A DNA stretch of 64,000 nucleotides from Halomonas icarae (GTDB lineage Bacteria > Pseudomonadota > Gammaproteobacteria > Pseudomonadales > Halomonadaceae): positions 372,001 through 436,000 of the forward strand of contig NZ_WUTS01000001.1 in the NCBI RefSeq assembly GCF_009901955.1, given 5' to 3'. Below, piece by piece: positions 52,702 through 61,198 of this stretch. A model generated the notes under the pieces. It did not search any database. It saw only the letters and a program-made list of their open reading frames with translations, and had not been told where the DNA came from. Positions within the stretch are counted from its first letter, which is position 1. Every line of letters begins with the position of its first letter. A program made the position numbers and the translations under genes.

Positions 52702-53298
52702 ATGAGCCTTCAACTGATTCCGGCGCGTCGTACTCGTGGTGTTACCAAGAAACGTGCCCGGGCTCGCGCCCGCGCCGGTTCACCCTCGTGGAACACCAGG
52801 GTCCTGGCCCCCAGTGAGCACGGCCTGTATGCCGATGAACTGCGGCGCTTGACCCATGAAGAGCAGGCGCGTCAGCAGGGTGAGCTGGTGCACGGTATCG
52901 ATCTCGATGCCTATATCACCAAGATTCTGGAGCAGGCCGATATCGCGGTGCTGATCGTCGAGGGCCACCTGGCCGGCTTCTGCGCCTTCTATACCTATGA
53001 TCCTGGCCAGCCGAGCGCCTTTATCACGCTATTCATACTGGCGCCGGAGACGCGTCACTGCGGCATGGCCGAGCCGCTATTGGAGGTGGCGGCGGCGGCG
53101 GCGGTGGCGAAGGGGTTCGGCACCCTGACACTGCGCGTTCGCCACAGGAACTGGTCGGCGATTCGTTTCTATCTGCGCCAAGGCTTTCGTGAGTCGGGAC
53201 GATACGGTCGTGATCTGGAAATGTGCATGCCGCTGACACGCTCCTTCGCGTTGGCAAAGCATCGTAACAGGCAGTTTGCAAGAGGGATGGCGTCATGA
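52702..53298 (+). CDS. GNAT-family acetyltransferase
   Basis: 198 residues from ATG 52702, six bases after GGGAG; ATG 52657 upstream lies inside the inverted repeat. A strongly basic N-terminal tail (RRTRGVTKKRARARARAG) precedes the domain. GNAT elements: AVLIVEGHLAGFCAFYTY, FITLFILAPETRHCGMAEPL in the acetyl-CoA loop position (degenerate compared with the usual Q/RxxGxG/A) and LRVRHRNWSAIRFYLRQGF. First gene of a five-gene operon; overlaps the next by ATGA. Acceptor unknown. Confidence 0.75.
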   Translation: MSLQLIPARRTRGVTKKRARARARAGSPSWNTRVLAPSEHGLYADELRRLTHEEQARQQGELVHGIDLDAYITKILEQADIAVLIVEGHLAGFCAFYTYDPGQPSAFITLFILAPETRHCGMAEPLLEVAAAAAVAKGFGTLTLRVRHRNWSAIRFYLRQGFRESGRYGRDLEMCMPLTRSFALAKHRNRQFARGMAS

Positions 53299-54089
53299 AG
53301 ATGCAGCTGGGGGCAAGCGTCGAGGAGTTCGACAAGGCGATCAACGACAGTGGGTGGGTCATCTTCGAAGGCGCGCTCTCGAAGGCGTTCACCGAGGAGC
53401 TGCGCGCGGACTCGCTGAAGTGGATCGATATCTGCCGCGGGTATCAGACGCGTAACGGACTCAATACCGATGGGGATGGCACGGCGCATCACTGCCTGGG
53501 GAGCGGTGACAGCATCGACCGCTTTATCGATATGCACCTGTTCCACCCCTATATCTCGCGTTACTTCGGCGATGAGCCCTACATCTGCAACTCGCTGACG
53601 CCGATCGGCGGCTTCCCGGAGTTCACGACCTATGTGCACAAGCTGCATCGTGACGTGCGTACGCTGATTCCCGGTTATCCGCTCAAGCTGAACATGCTGG
53701 TGATGTGTGATGACTTCACGCCGGAGAACGGCACCCTGGTGCTGAGCGGCTCGCAGAACCGCCATGAGCCCCCCAGCGATGAGGAGTTCGAAAAACATCA
53801 TGAGCGCTTCACGGCGCCTGCCGGTTCCGTCGTGTTGTTCAACTCCACCCTGTGGCACAAGGGGGCCGATATACATGGTGATCGCGCGCGCGTGGCGCTG
53901 ACGGTTGGCTATGGCCGGGCCTACGTCAAGCCGGCGATGGACTATGCGCGCATGCTGGGAGAGGAGTATGGCCGGTCGCTGTCGCCGCTGACCCGCCAGG
54001 TGCTGGGCTACAACGCGCGGGTGCCGGTGAGTCTCGATGAGTGGTATCGCCCGGCGGGTGAGCGTCTCTATCATGCGGATCAGGGGTGA
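53295..54089 (+). CDS. Phytanoyl-CoA dioxygenase (PhyH)-family Fe(II)/2-oxoglutarate oxygenase
   Basis: 264 residues. The iron triad is visible as H118-x-D120 (HKLHRDV) and H188 (LWHKGAD), with Arg in GDRARVALT at about 197-199 to hold 2-oxoglutarate. SGWVIFEGALS near residue 19 and MLVMCDDFTPENGTLVLSGS fit PhyH. Bacterial members often hydroxylate amino acids or natural-product intermediates. Coupled to the GNAT by 4 bp and 7 bp ahead of the PLP enzyme, so hydroxylation of an amino acid or amine intermediate is a reasonable guess. Confidence 0.8.
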   Translation: MKMQLGASVEEFDKAINDSGWVIFEGALSKAFTEELRADSLKWIDICRGYQTRNGLNTDGDGTAHHCLGSGDSIDRFIDMHLFHPYISRYFGDEPYICNSLTPIGGFPEFTTYVHKLHRDVRTLIPGYPLKLNMLVMCDDFTPENGTLVLSGSQNRHEPPSDEEFEKHHERFTAPAGSVVLFNSTLWHKGADIHGDRARVALTVGYGRAYVKPAMDYARMLGEEYGRSLSPLTRQVLGYNARVPVSLDEWYRPAGERLYHADQG

Positions 54090-54096
54090 TGTGACG

Positions 54097-55398
54097 ATGG
54101 TCGAGCATGCATTCCTGGACGAGATTGCTCGCGAGGTCGGCGACAGCTTCTATCTCTTCGACGAAGCGGCCTTTCGGCGCAACTATCTCGGGTTACGGGG
54201 TCGCCTTCGCGAGCATTGGCCCGGCACCGATGTGGCCTATGCGCTGAAAGCCAACTATATGCCCGCTCTCGTGGCCTGCGTGGCGGATATGCAGGGCCAG
54301 GTGGAGGTGGTCTCGCGCTTCGAATATGACGTGGCGCGCCGCTTTCTGCCGGCCGAACGCATCATCTACAACGGGCCGATCAAGCGTGAGGCGGATCTGC
54401 GCCTGGCCCTCGAGGCGGGCAGCCAGGTCAATCTGGACTCGTTCGCCGAGCTCGAGGCGCTCGCTCGTATCGCCGGAGCATTGCCGCGGATGCGAGTCGG
54501 GTTGCGTCTCAACTTTCCGTCGTCGCAGTTGATCAGTCGCTTCGGCTTCGATGTGGAAAACGGCGAACTCGACGAGGCCCTTACACGCCTGGAGGCCCTG
54601 CCAGGGGCCGAGGTGGTGGCGCTGCACTGTCATGCGACATGTCGTGCGCTGGGAGTGGAGGATCCGGTGCGGCGTATCCGGCGGCTGTGTGAGGTGGCCA
54701 CCCGCCTGCTGCCTGATCATCCCATCGAGACGATCAATATCGGGGGTGGCCTGCTGGGTGAGATGCCCGCCAGCCTGCGTTCCCAGTTTTCCTTCCCGGT
54801 GCCCTCCCTGGAGGAGTATGCCGATGCCATCGGCGAGGCGTTCGTGCACCACCGGCCCTCGGCGGTGACACGATTGGTGGTCGAGCCGGGTGTCTCGATG
54901 GTGGCCAATACCATGTGCCTGGCCGCCCGGGTGATGGAGGTGCGACAGCGTCGCGATGGCTGGCAGGCGCTGCTGGATACCAGCATCAACGCCGTGAATC
55001 CGACGCGTTCTAGCGTGGCACCCCTGCTTGAAGCCGTGAGCGTTGGGGCCGTGAGCGCGCGCCGTGACGAGGCGAGCCAGCCGCAGTCGTTCAAGCTGGT
55101 GGGCAATACCTGCATGGAGCATGACGTGATCTGTGAAGAGTTCACGGCGGCTCTGCAGGTGGGGGACTTCGTGCTGGCCAAGAATCGTGGTGCCTACTCC
55201 CTGAACTACACCCCTCCCTTTATCGTGCCGGCCTGTGGAGTCGTCGACCTGGAGGGGCGCGTCCTCAAGCGTGCCGATGGGGATGCGAGCATTCTCGCCA
55301 GCTATACGCAGCAGCTTGAGGTACCCCGGGCGTCTCAGCCGGCTTCAAATAACAAGGAAAATGCCGATCATGAACATTCTCTTCACCTGTGCCGGTAG
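54097..55398 (+). CDS. PLP-dependent decarboxylase, DapDC/ODC fold
   Basis: 433 residues from ATG 54097 (MVEHAFLDEIARE). Fold type III: PLP lysine K51 in DVAYALKANYMPAL, HCHATCR in the barrel, INIGGGLLGEMP as the phosphate-binding glycines, VVEPGVSMVANT, and GNTCMEHDVI providing the Cys and Asp contributed across the dimer. NRGAYSLNYTPPF is the C-terminal motif. Substrate could be diaminopimelate-like, ornithine-like or a carboxylated sugar-amine; specificity residues are not standard LysA. Overlaps the ATP-grasp gene by 29 bp. Confidence 0.8.
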   Translation: MVEHAFLDEIAREVGDSFYLFDEAAFRRNYLGLRGRLREHWPGTDVAYALKANYMPALVACVADMQGQVEVVSRFEYDVARRFLPAERIIYNGPIKREADLRLALEAGSQVNLDSFAELEALARIAGALPRMRVGLRLNFPSSQLISRFGFDVENGELDEALTRLEALPGAEVVALHCHATCRALGVEDPVRRIRRLCEVATRLLPDHPIETINIGGGLLGEMPASLRSQFSFPVPSLEEYADAIGEAFVHHRPSAVTRLVVEPGVSMVANTMCLAARVMEVRQRRDGWQALLDTSINAVNPTRSSVAPLLEAVSVGAVSARRDEASQPQSFKLVGNTCMEHDVICEEFTAALQVGDFVLAKNRGAYSLNYTPPFIVPACGVVDLEGRVLKRADGDASILASYTQQLEVPRASQPASNNKENADHEHSLHLCR

Positions 55399-56458
55399 AC
55401 GTAACTATCTGATCGCCTATTTTCGTCATGCCCTGGAAGGCGCCGGCAGGCTGGTGGCGGCCGACTGTTCCGACCAGGCCACGGCGCTGCGGGAGGCCGA
55501 CGAGGCGGTCATCCTGCCGCGGGTCGATGCGCCGGGATATATCGACGAGCTGCTGGCCCTGTGTGCGGAGAAGCAGATCGCTCTGCTGGTGCCTCTGAAT
55601 GATCACGAGCTGCCGCTGCTGGCCCGGGAGCAGGCGCGCTTTGCCGCCCTCGGTACTCGGGTACTGGTCTCCTCACTGGAGGTGATCGAGCTCGCCGCCG
55701 ACAAGCTGGCCACGGCACGCTTTGCCGAGCAGATAGGACTGCTTGCCCCGAAGACCTATCACACGCTTGAGGCCGCCCTTACGGCCCTCGACTGCCACGA
55801 GATTCAGTTTCCCCTGATCATCAAGCCACGCTGGGGTAGTGCTTCGCTGGGGGTCGAACGGGTCGAGGATCGTGAAACGCTGGTGTTGGCCTGGCGCTGG
55901 AGCCAGCACCGCTTTCCGGCCCTGGGGTTGCGCCAGGACGCCGTTGACGGCAGTGGCCTGATCATTCAGTCCGCGCTGCCGGGGCAGGAGTATGGCCTCG
56001 ATGTGGTCAACGATCTGTCGGGGCGCTATCGCGCGACCTTCGTCAAGCGCAAGCTGTCGATGCGGGCTGGTGAGACCGAACGTGCCATCACCGAGTCACA
56101 TCCGGTGCTCGAGGCCGTGGGGGAGCGTCTGGCACAGGCGCTGGGGCATATAGGCAATCTCGACTGCGATCTCTTTTACGATGGCCAGCGGGTCTATCTG
56201 CTGGAGCTCAATCCGCGCTTTGGTGGTGGCTATCCCTTCAGTGCCGAAGCGGGGGCCGACGTGCCGGCGGCCTTGATCGCCTGGGCCCAGGGGCGGGAGC
56301 CCGCCTCCCGCTGGTGTGAACTGCGCGCCGGGGTGAGCGTGGCGAAGTGTGACCGCCTGGTGGAGATGGTGCAGATCAATAGACAGGCGGAGGTGGTCTC
56401 CCTGCCGGGGGCTGCGGAGGCGGTGGTGCTGCCGAGCGTATCGGGTGCCAGCCATTAG
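55370..56458 (+). CDS. ATP-grasp carboxylate-amine ligase
   Basis: 362 residues. Starts MNILFTCAGRRNYLIAYFR (ATG 55370; ATG 55361 is very near the AAGGA). Pre-ATP-grasp domain, then KPRWGSASLGVERVED (ATP-binding Lys and Gly loop), LIIQSALPGQEYGLDVV and YLLELNPRFGGGYPF with Mg-binding Glu and Asn. CarB-type layout, like other ATP-grasp enzymes that form amide bonds on sugars or amino acids. It would join the amine product of the preceding enzymes to a carboxylate; partners unknown. Confidence 0.8.
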   Translation: MNILFTCAGRRNYLIAYFRHALEGAGRLVAADCSDQATALREADEAVILPRVDAPGYIDELLALCAEKQIALLVPLNDHELPLLAREQARFAALGTRVLVSSLEVIELAADKLATARFAEQIGLLAPKTYHTLEAALTALDCHEIQFPLIIKPRWGSASLGVERVEDRETLVLAWRWSQHRFPALGLRQDAVDGSGLIIQSALPGQEYGLDVVNDLSGRYRATFVKRKLSMRAGETERAITESHPVLEAVGERLAQALGHIGNLDCDLFYDGQRVYLLELNPRFGGGYPFSAEAGADVPAALIAWAQGREPASRWCELRAGVSVAKCDRLVEMVQINRQAEVVSLPGAAEAVVLPSVSGASH

Positions 56459-56484
56459 CTATCAGCCACCAAGGGAGCAGAGTG

Positions 56485-57702
56485 ATGCGGGTCTGGACCG
56501 GTTTGGCTGTTTGGTCAGCGGGAGCGCTGGCGCTCACATTTCCTGGCAGCTATCTGGCCTTCATCATTCTATTGAGCATGGCCATTCCGGTGTTCGGGTG
56601 GTCGTTGACCCGGTTATGGGATTATGCCCTGCCCATGGTGCTGCCGGTTGTCTGTGCCCTGTTCGCGTTCCTGTGGATGTTGGGCAGTAGCTGGCACGGC
56701 GAGACGCTTCAGGCGTTCCAGCTGGTGTGGCCGACCATGCTGATGGCCCCCATGCTACTGGTGCTATTACGATTTCCTCCCGCTTCCGCGTGGTTCTGGG
56801 CCGGTGCATTGAGCGGTGGGGTGGCGAGCGGTGTCTCGAGTCTATGGCAGCGTGTCGTCTGGCATGAGATGCGCTCCGAAGGATCAGGTAACCTGAATGC
56901 GATTCTCTATGGCAACTTCAGCCTGCTGCTGGCGATGTTCTGCCTGGCCGGCCTGGGCTGGGCCTGGGGGTATCGGCGCTCCTCACTCTGGACAGTGGCG
57001 TTGCTGATGGGCGCCGGTGGGGGACTGCTGGGGTCGATCCTCTCGGGCACCCGAGGCGGCTGGGTGACCCTGCCGGCTCTGCTGGGGGTGTTGTGGTGGG
57101 TCCATGGCCGGGGCCTCAGGCGGACTCAGACGTTGTCATTGGTGTCGGGGGGCGTGCTGGCGCTCGCGCTGGTGATCATGTTGCCTCAGACCGGTGTTCA
57201 GCAACGCATCGCCGGTGGACTGGAGCATGCGACTCGCTATCTGCAGGGCGAGCGGAGCGTGGAGACCGGTGCGCGGCTCGAGATATGGCGCGGTGCGATC
57301 ATGCTGATCGCCGAACGGCCCGTATATGGCTGGGGCTCACGGGAGTCGCGAGTGGAACTGGAGCGCCTGGGAGCCGATGGGCAGCTTGATCCCAGGGTGG
57401 CGGGTTATGCCCATGCCCATAGTGACCTTCTGGATGCCTGGGTACGACGGGGCCTGCTGGGGGTGCTGGCACTGTTGATGCTCTATCTCGTGCCGGTTGT
57501 GCTGTTCTGGACAGGACTCGGTGACAGCTGTCCCCGGCGTCGAGCCCTGGCCACCTGTGCCGTGCTGTTGGTGCTGGGAAGCTTTGGCTTCGGGCTGAGC
57601 TACAGCTTCATGTTCTATCCGGTGGGGGTCACCCTTTACACGGGCTGGCTCTGCGTGCTGTGGGGGCTCTACTGTGTGCCGGCTAGCCATGCCGATTATT
57701 GA
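56485..57702 (+). CDS. O-antigen ligase family membrane protein (WaaL-like)
   Basis: 405 residues, about ten or more membrane spans. AAGGGAG seven bases before ATG 56485. A GNLNAILYGNFSLLLAMF block, SGTRGGWVTLPA near residue 195 and a periplasmic loop with ARLEIWRGAIMLIAERPVYGWG then YAHAHSDLLDAWVRRGLLG form the Wzy_C signature, including the catalytic-type His. It may transfer a lipid-linked glycan to lipid A core or protein, or be a polymerase. Last gene of the five-gene operon, linking the operon to the cell surface. Confidence 0.8.
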   Translation: MRVWTGLAVWSAGALALTFPGSYLAFIILLSMAIPVFGWSLTRLWDYALPMVLPVVCALFAFLWMLGSSWHGETLQAFQLVWPTMLMAPMLLVLLRFPPASAWFWAGALSGGVASGVSSLWQRVVWHEMRSEGSGNLNAILYGNFSLLLAMFCLAGLGWAWGYRRSSLWTVALLMGAGGGLLGSILSGTRGGWVTLPALLGVLWWVHGRGLRRTQTLSLVSGGVLALALVIMLPQTGVQQRIAGGLEHATRYLQGERSVETGARLEIWRGAIMLIAERPVYGWGSRESRVELERLGADGQLDPRVAGYAHAHSDLLDAWVRRGLLGVLALLMLYLVPVVLFWTGLGDSCPRRRALATCAVLLVLGSFGFGLSYSFMFYPVGVTLYTGWLCVLWGLYCVPASHADY

Positions 57703-57776
57703 GCCCGGATGCCGTCCACTGAGCAGGAGCCATCTTCACCGGATCCTGGTCACCCTCCACAGAGCCTAAGGTGCCG

Positions 57777-58214
57777 TCAACGGTCGGCGTCGTCGCGCAG
57801 CTCATGGGCGAAGCAGGGAGGCGAGCTGGGCTCCCTGTCCGCCGCGTCCTCCTCGTGAAGGGCGTAGAGCAGTCGCTCCTTGAGAAGCGGCAGCGGCGAG
57901 GCGTCGAGATCGCGCTCGGCGGTGAGCAGGGTGAGGGCGCCGCGATAACGGACCTGGCGCATCAGCGGCAGCAGCCGTTCGGGGTGGTCGCGCAGCTCGC
58001 CGCGATAGCGCACGGCGAACACGGTCTGGCTGATCTCCCCCCGCTGATACTGACGCCTGAGCGCCGGACTCGGCGAGGCGTCGCGGTACCAGTCGTCAAG
58101 CGCCAGCGCTTCCCGTGACCGCCCCCGGGGCCACAGTCGATCCACCAGCACCCGGGCGCCGTCCCGGGGCTCGGCGGGCTGGGCGATGCCCTTGATCTCG
58201 ATGTGATAGCTCAT
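57777..58214 (-). CDS. DUF488 family protein
   Basis: 145 residues (start at 58214). GARVLVDRLWPRGRSREAL near residue 20, DWYRDASPSP and ALTLLTAERD are the DUF488 (YeaO-like) signatures. Function unknown. Its ribosome-binding site (AGGAG, eight bases upstream) is provided by the adjacent repeat array. Confidence 0.88.
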   Translation of the reverse strand: MSYHIEIKGIAQPAEPRDGARVLVDRLWPRGRSREALALDDWYRDASPSPALRRQYQRGEISQTVFAVRYRGELRDHPERLLPLMRQVRYRGALTLLTAERDLDASPLPLLKERLLYALHEEDAADREPSSPPCFAHELRDDADR

Positions 58215-58216
58215 TC

Positions 58217-58353
58217 GCTTCTCCTCGCTCCTCGCTCCTCGCTCCTCGTCCCTCGCTTCCTCGCCCCTCGCTTCCTCGTTCCTCGCTTCCTCGTTCCTCG
58301 CTTCCTCGTTCCTCGCTTCCTCGTTCCTCGCTTCCTCGTTCCTCGCTTCCTCG
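58217..58353 (-). repeat. Heptamer-related array with five perfect 15-bp units
   Basis: From 58271 to 58345 the plus strand has CTTCCTCGTTCCTCG five times without error; on the minus strand this is CGAGGAA plus CGAGGAAG. The flank at 58217-58270 holds CTCCTCG-type heptamers (AGGAGCG on the minus strand). It fills the gap between DUF488 and the cysteine-peptidase-like gene, whose stop codon abuts the array at 58354. Confidence 0.93.
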
Positions 58354-59319
58354 CTATTCGCTCAGCCGCTCCAGGGCCTCACGACTGTGCGACTGCCAGC
58401 GTCCGGGTAGCGCGGCGGCACGCGTCAGGGCCTCGAGGGCCTCTGCTCGGCGTCCGGCGGCTTCCAGGGCGAGCCCCAGGTTGAGCCACGCCGGGGCAAG
58501 CGATTCGTTCGCCGCCGCGGCATTACCGAAGGCGCTGATGGCGCCTTCGAGATCGCCGGCGGCATGGCGGGCATTGCCGAGGCCGAAATGGGCCATGGCG
58601 TTGTGCGGGTAACGCGCCGCCAGTGCCTCCCAGGCGGGCAGCGCCGCTTCGCTACCCTGTACTCCCTCGAAGTCGCCGATCGCCTGCAGCGCTGCCTCGG
58701 CGCCGATGGTGGCCGGCAGCTCCCCGGGGGGAAGCGCCACGAAGGCCCAGCGATCGCTACGGGCCCAGGTGGCGTCGAAGCGCTTGAACGACTCCTTGCG
58801 CCCGGCCTCCATGCCGCTATGGAGGATCAGCGTTTCCTCCTGCAAATCGTAGCCGATGGCCACGGCGTAGTGCCACAGGGGCCAGGCGGGCAGGGAGAGG
58901 TTCTGCATCACCACGACCGGATGACCGGCATCGAGCTCGCTCAGCAGCGTCTCGAAGCGACCCTCGATCACGAAGGGAATCCTGCCATTGCGGCGCACCG
59001 TGGCGAGCATCTCGGGCTGCACGCTACCCTCGCGGCCGGGGGTAAAGACCTGGGGAATCAGGGTGTCGACGTCGGTTGCCACGCCGTCATGCTGCAGCAC
59101 CATGGTCAGTGAGGCGGGCCCACACTGATAGTCGCGCTGGCCATGGAAGGGCATATCGTCGATCAGCACTCGCGGGGCTATCGCGCTACGGGTGGCGTCA
59201 TCGAGACGTGGGGTGGTCGCACAGCCGGCGAGCAACAAAAGCAGCAGTACCAACGCAAGAACGCCCGCGGGGCGGGCGTTCCTGTTGCTGGTCGGCTGCC
59301 CTGAAAGGCAGTCGATCAT
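58354..59319 (-). CDS. PA2778-type C39-like lipoprotein with TPR repeats
   Basis: 321 residues from the ATG at 59319; a GTG at 59331 next to the upstream stop is possible. Lipoprotein signal LLLAGC, then a C39-like papain fold: QRDYQCGPASLTMVLQHDG with the nucleophile Cys, and LWHYAVAIGYD with the His. Residues 205-320 hold about three TPR motifs (NAMAHFGLGNARHAAGDLEG, PAWLNLGLALEAAGRRAEA). Follows PA2779-like gene as in Pseudomonas. Probable periplasmic or outer-membrane peptidase; substrate unknown. Confidence 0.87.
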   Translation of the reverse strand: MIDCLSGQPTSNRNARPAGVLALVLLLLLLAGCATTPRLDDATRSAIAPRVLIDDMPFHGQRDYQCGPASLTMVLQHDGVATDVDTLIPQVFTPGREGSVQPEMLATVRRNGRIPFVIEGRFETLLSELDAGHPVVVMQNLSLPAWPLWHYAVAIGYDLQEETLILHSGMEAGRKESFKRFDATWARSDRWAFVALPPGELPATIGAEAALQAIGDFEGVQGSEAALPAWEALAARYPHNAMAHFGLGNARHAAGDLEGAISAFGNAAAANESLAPAWLNLGLALEAAGRRAEALEALTRAAALPGRWQSHSREALERLSE

Positions 59320-59331
59320 GATCACACCCAC

Positions 59332-59724
59332 TCAGCGCGTGAAGGGGTAGACGTTGGTCAGGCCGAGGATGTCGGTGACCAGCAGGATCACGAAGACGGC
59401 GAACAGCGCGCCGACCACGCTGGCGCCGGCGGGCATCTGGTCGAGGCGCTCGGCCATCTGGGCGGCCTCGGCGTCGGAGAGCGCGGCGACACGGGCCTCG
59501 ACCTCGGCGGGGTCCACGCCCTGGGCGACCAGCTGCTCGCGCACGTCATCGCGGGCCAGCACGGCATGGATCCGCTCGCGATCCGACTGGCTACGCTCCG
59601 CGGCGAGAGCCTCCTGGGTGGTGATCATGCCGCCGGCGGGAGCCGGGGCGGCGACGACCGGCAGGCTGCCCAGCATCAGGGCGAGGATCAGCAGGGGGCT
59701 GAGGTAGTGGTAGAGCTTCTTCAT
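59332..59724 (-). CDS. PA2779-family protein
   Basis: 130 residues. Signal sequence or anchor at residues 8-26, a charged helical middle (ERSQSDRERIHAVLARDDVR, VDPAEVEARVAALSDAEAAQ), and a C-terminal membrane helix (GALFAVFVILLVTDILG) ending NVYPFTR, as in PA2779-like proteins. The downstream lipoprotein follows at once, so the two are a unit. Function unknown. The 59725-60139 gap upstream shows an AT-rich stretch near 59838-59890 that could hold its promoter; I see nothing else there. Confidence 0.85.
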   Translation of the reverse strand: MKKLYHYLSPLLILALMLGSLPVVAAPAPAGGMITTQEALAAERSQSDRERIHAVLARDDVREQLVAQGVDPAEVEARVAALSDAEAAQMAERLDQMPAGASVVGALFAVFVILLVTDILGLTNVYPFTR

Positions 59725-60139
59725 GATGGCGGTGTTCCTTTTCTTCGTATGGGTCTTCGTGTGGATTTCCGGCTCCTGGAGTGGCCACGCGTCGCGTCCC
59801 GGCGAGCGAGTGGCGTCACGATGATACGCGCCCAGTATAGAATGAAATGGTGTGAAATTTCATACCCTTGCTGCTTAAGGTAAGGGTTATCGTAGGTAGC
59901 TCGGTAGCTCGGGGCTGATCTGGCGACAAGTCTGCGAGGAGGCGCTGTAAATACCTCCCTGTACGCTACCTCGGCCCTGCAGCGCTCTCGCGTCCTGCTC
60001 CGCTTGCAGGTCCGGTGCTGGCCATCCATGGCCAGCCCGTTCGGAGCAGTGCTCCTCACCCCTGGTCCTCGGACCTCCTCTTCGACTTGCCCCCAGCGCC
60101 CCTTGGTTTCAGTAACTGCAATAGATCTGTGTTTAAGAG

Positions 60140-61198
60140 TCAACTGATACGGTAGGAGGAGGGCAGTTCGGCGAGCAGGCCGCGGCCGCCGGCCAGGGTC
60201 AGCGCCAGGTCATGAAGGCCATCCTGGAGGGGCAGGGCGGAGGCGCCCTTGATGGAGAGGTCCAGCCGCTGGGCAAACAGCAGCAGCTTGTGCAGGCGCT
60301 TGACCGGCAGGCGGGCGAGGGCCTGCTGATAGGCCGGGCGGCGTTTCTCGAAGATGGCCGGCTTCTGCGCCTTGCAGGCGTGGTCGAAGCTCTGGCCCTG
60401 GTCGAGGTGCTGATGCAGGGAGAGCAGGGTACGCAGCTCCCGGGTCAGGGCCCACAGCACGATGGGGGGCTCCACCCCTTCGCCGGCGAGGCCAGCCATG
60501 ATGCGGGCGACCCGCGAGCGCTCACCCTTGAGGCAGGCGTCCACCAGGGTGAAGACATCGAAGCGCGCGCTGTCCTCCACGCCGCCGGCGACCTCGCGGG
60601 GGGAGACCCGGGCGCCGGCGGGCAGCAGCAGGGCGAGCTTCTGCAGCTCCTGGTCGGCGGCCAGCAGGTTGCCCTCGGTGCGCTCACCCAGCAGGCGGGC
60701 GGCATCGAGATCGAGGTTGAGGCCGTGGCGAGAGGCACGATCGCGCAGCCAGAAGCCCAGCCGCGAGACATCCACCGGCCACACCGGTACGAACAGGCCC
60801 GCCTTGTCGAGCGCCTGGAACCAGGCACTCTTCTGCTGGCGGAAGTCGAGCTTGCCCATGGCCAGCAGCAACACGTTGTCGCTGCCCTTCATCTCCTCGG
60901 CATAGGCCTTGAGTGCCTTGGTGCCCTCCTGGCCGAGGTTGCTGCCGGAGAGGCGCAGCTCGATCAGCTTGGCGCTGGCGAACAGCGACATGCTGGCCGA
61001 GGCTTCGTGGAGGCGTCCCCAGGCGAAGTTGCCTTCGACATGCAGGATCTCGCGCTCCTCGATGCCCCGTGAACGCGCGGAGGCGCGCACGGCGTCGCAG
61101 GCTTCCATATGCTGCAGGGGCTCTTCGCCGGCGACGATCACCACCGGCGGCAGCTTCTTCGCCAGGGCGTCGGCCAGCTTGTCGGGGAAGACCTTCAT
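60140..61198 (-). CDS. holA: DNA polymerase III delta subunit
   Basis: 352 residues (E. coli 343). Clamp-loader subunit that opens the beta clamp. Start MKVFPDKLADALAKKLPPVVIVAGEEPLQHMEACDAVR, quoted in short as FPDKLADAL and GEEPLQHMEA, and the DNA pol III delta pattern ALIELRLSG-like KLIELRLSGSNLGQEGTKAL follow the family. LWALTRELRTLLSLHQH lies in domain III. Overlaps lptE by 4 bp (ATGA), the usual leuS-lptE-holA order. Confidence 0.94.
   Translation of the reverse strand: MKVFPDKLADALAKKLPPVVIVAGEEPLQHMEACDAVRASARSRGIEEREILHVEGNFAWGRLHEASASMSLFASAKLIELRLSGSNLGQEGTKALKAYAEEMKGSDNVLLLAMGKLDFRQQKSAWFQALDKAGLFVPVWPVDVSRLGFWLRDRASRHGLNLDLDAARLLGERTEGNLLAADQELQKLALLLPAGARVSPREVAGGVEDSARFDVFTLVDACLKGERSRVARIMAGLAGEGVEPPIVLWALTRELRTLLSLHQHLDQGQSFDHACKAQKPAIFEKRRPAYQQALARLPVKRLHKLLLFAQRLDLSIKGASALPLQDGLHDLALTLAGGRGLLAELPSSYRIS

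Noticed and set aside
59721..60143. A 140-codon minus-strand frame in the gap before holA
   Set aside because: Overlaps PA2779-like start, lacks a ribosome-binding site and has low-complexity Arg-rich sequence.
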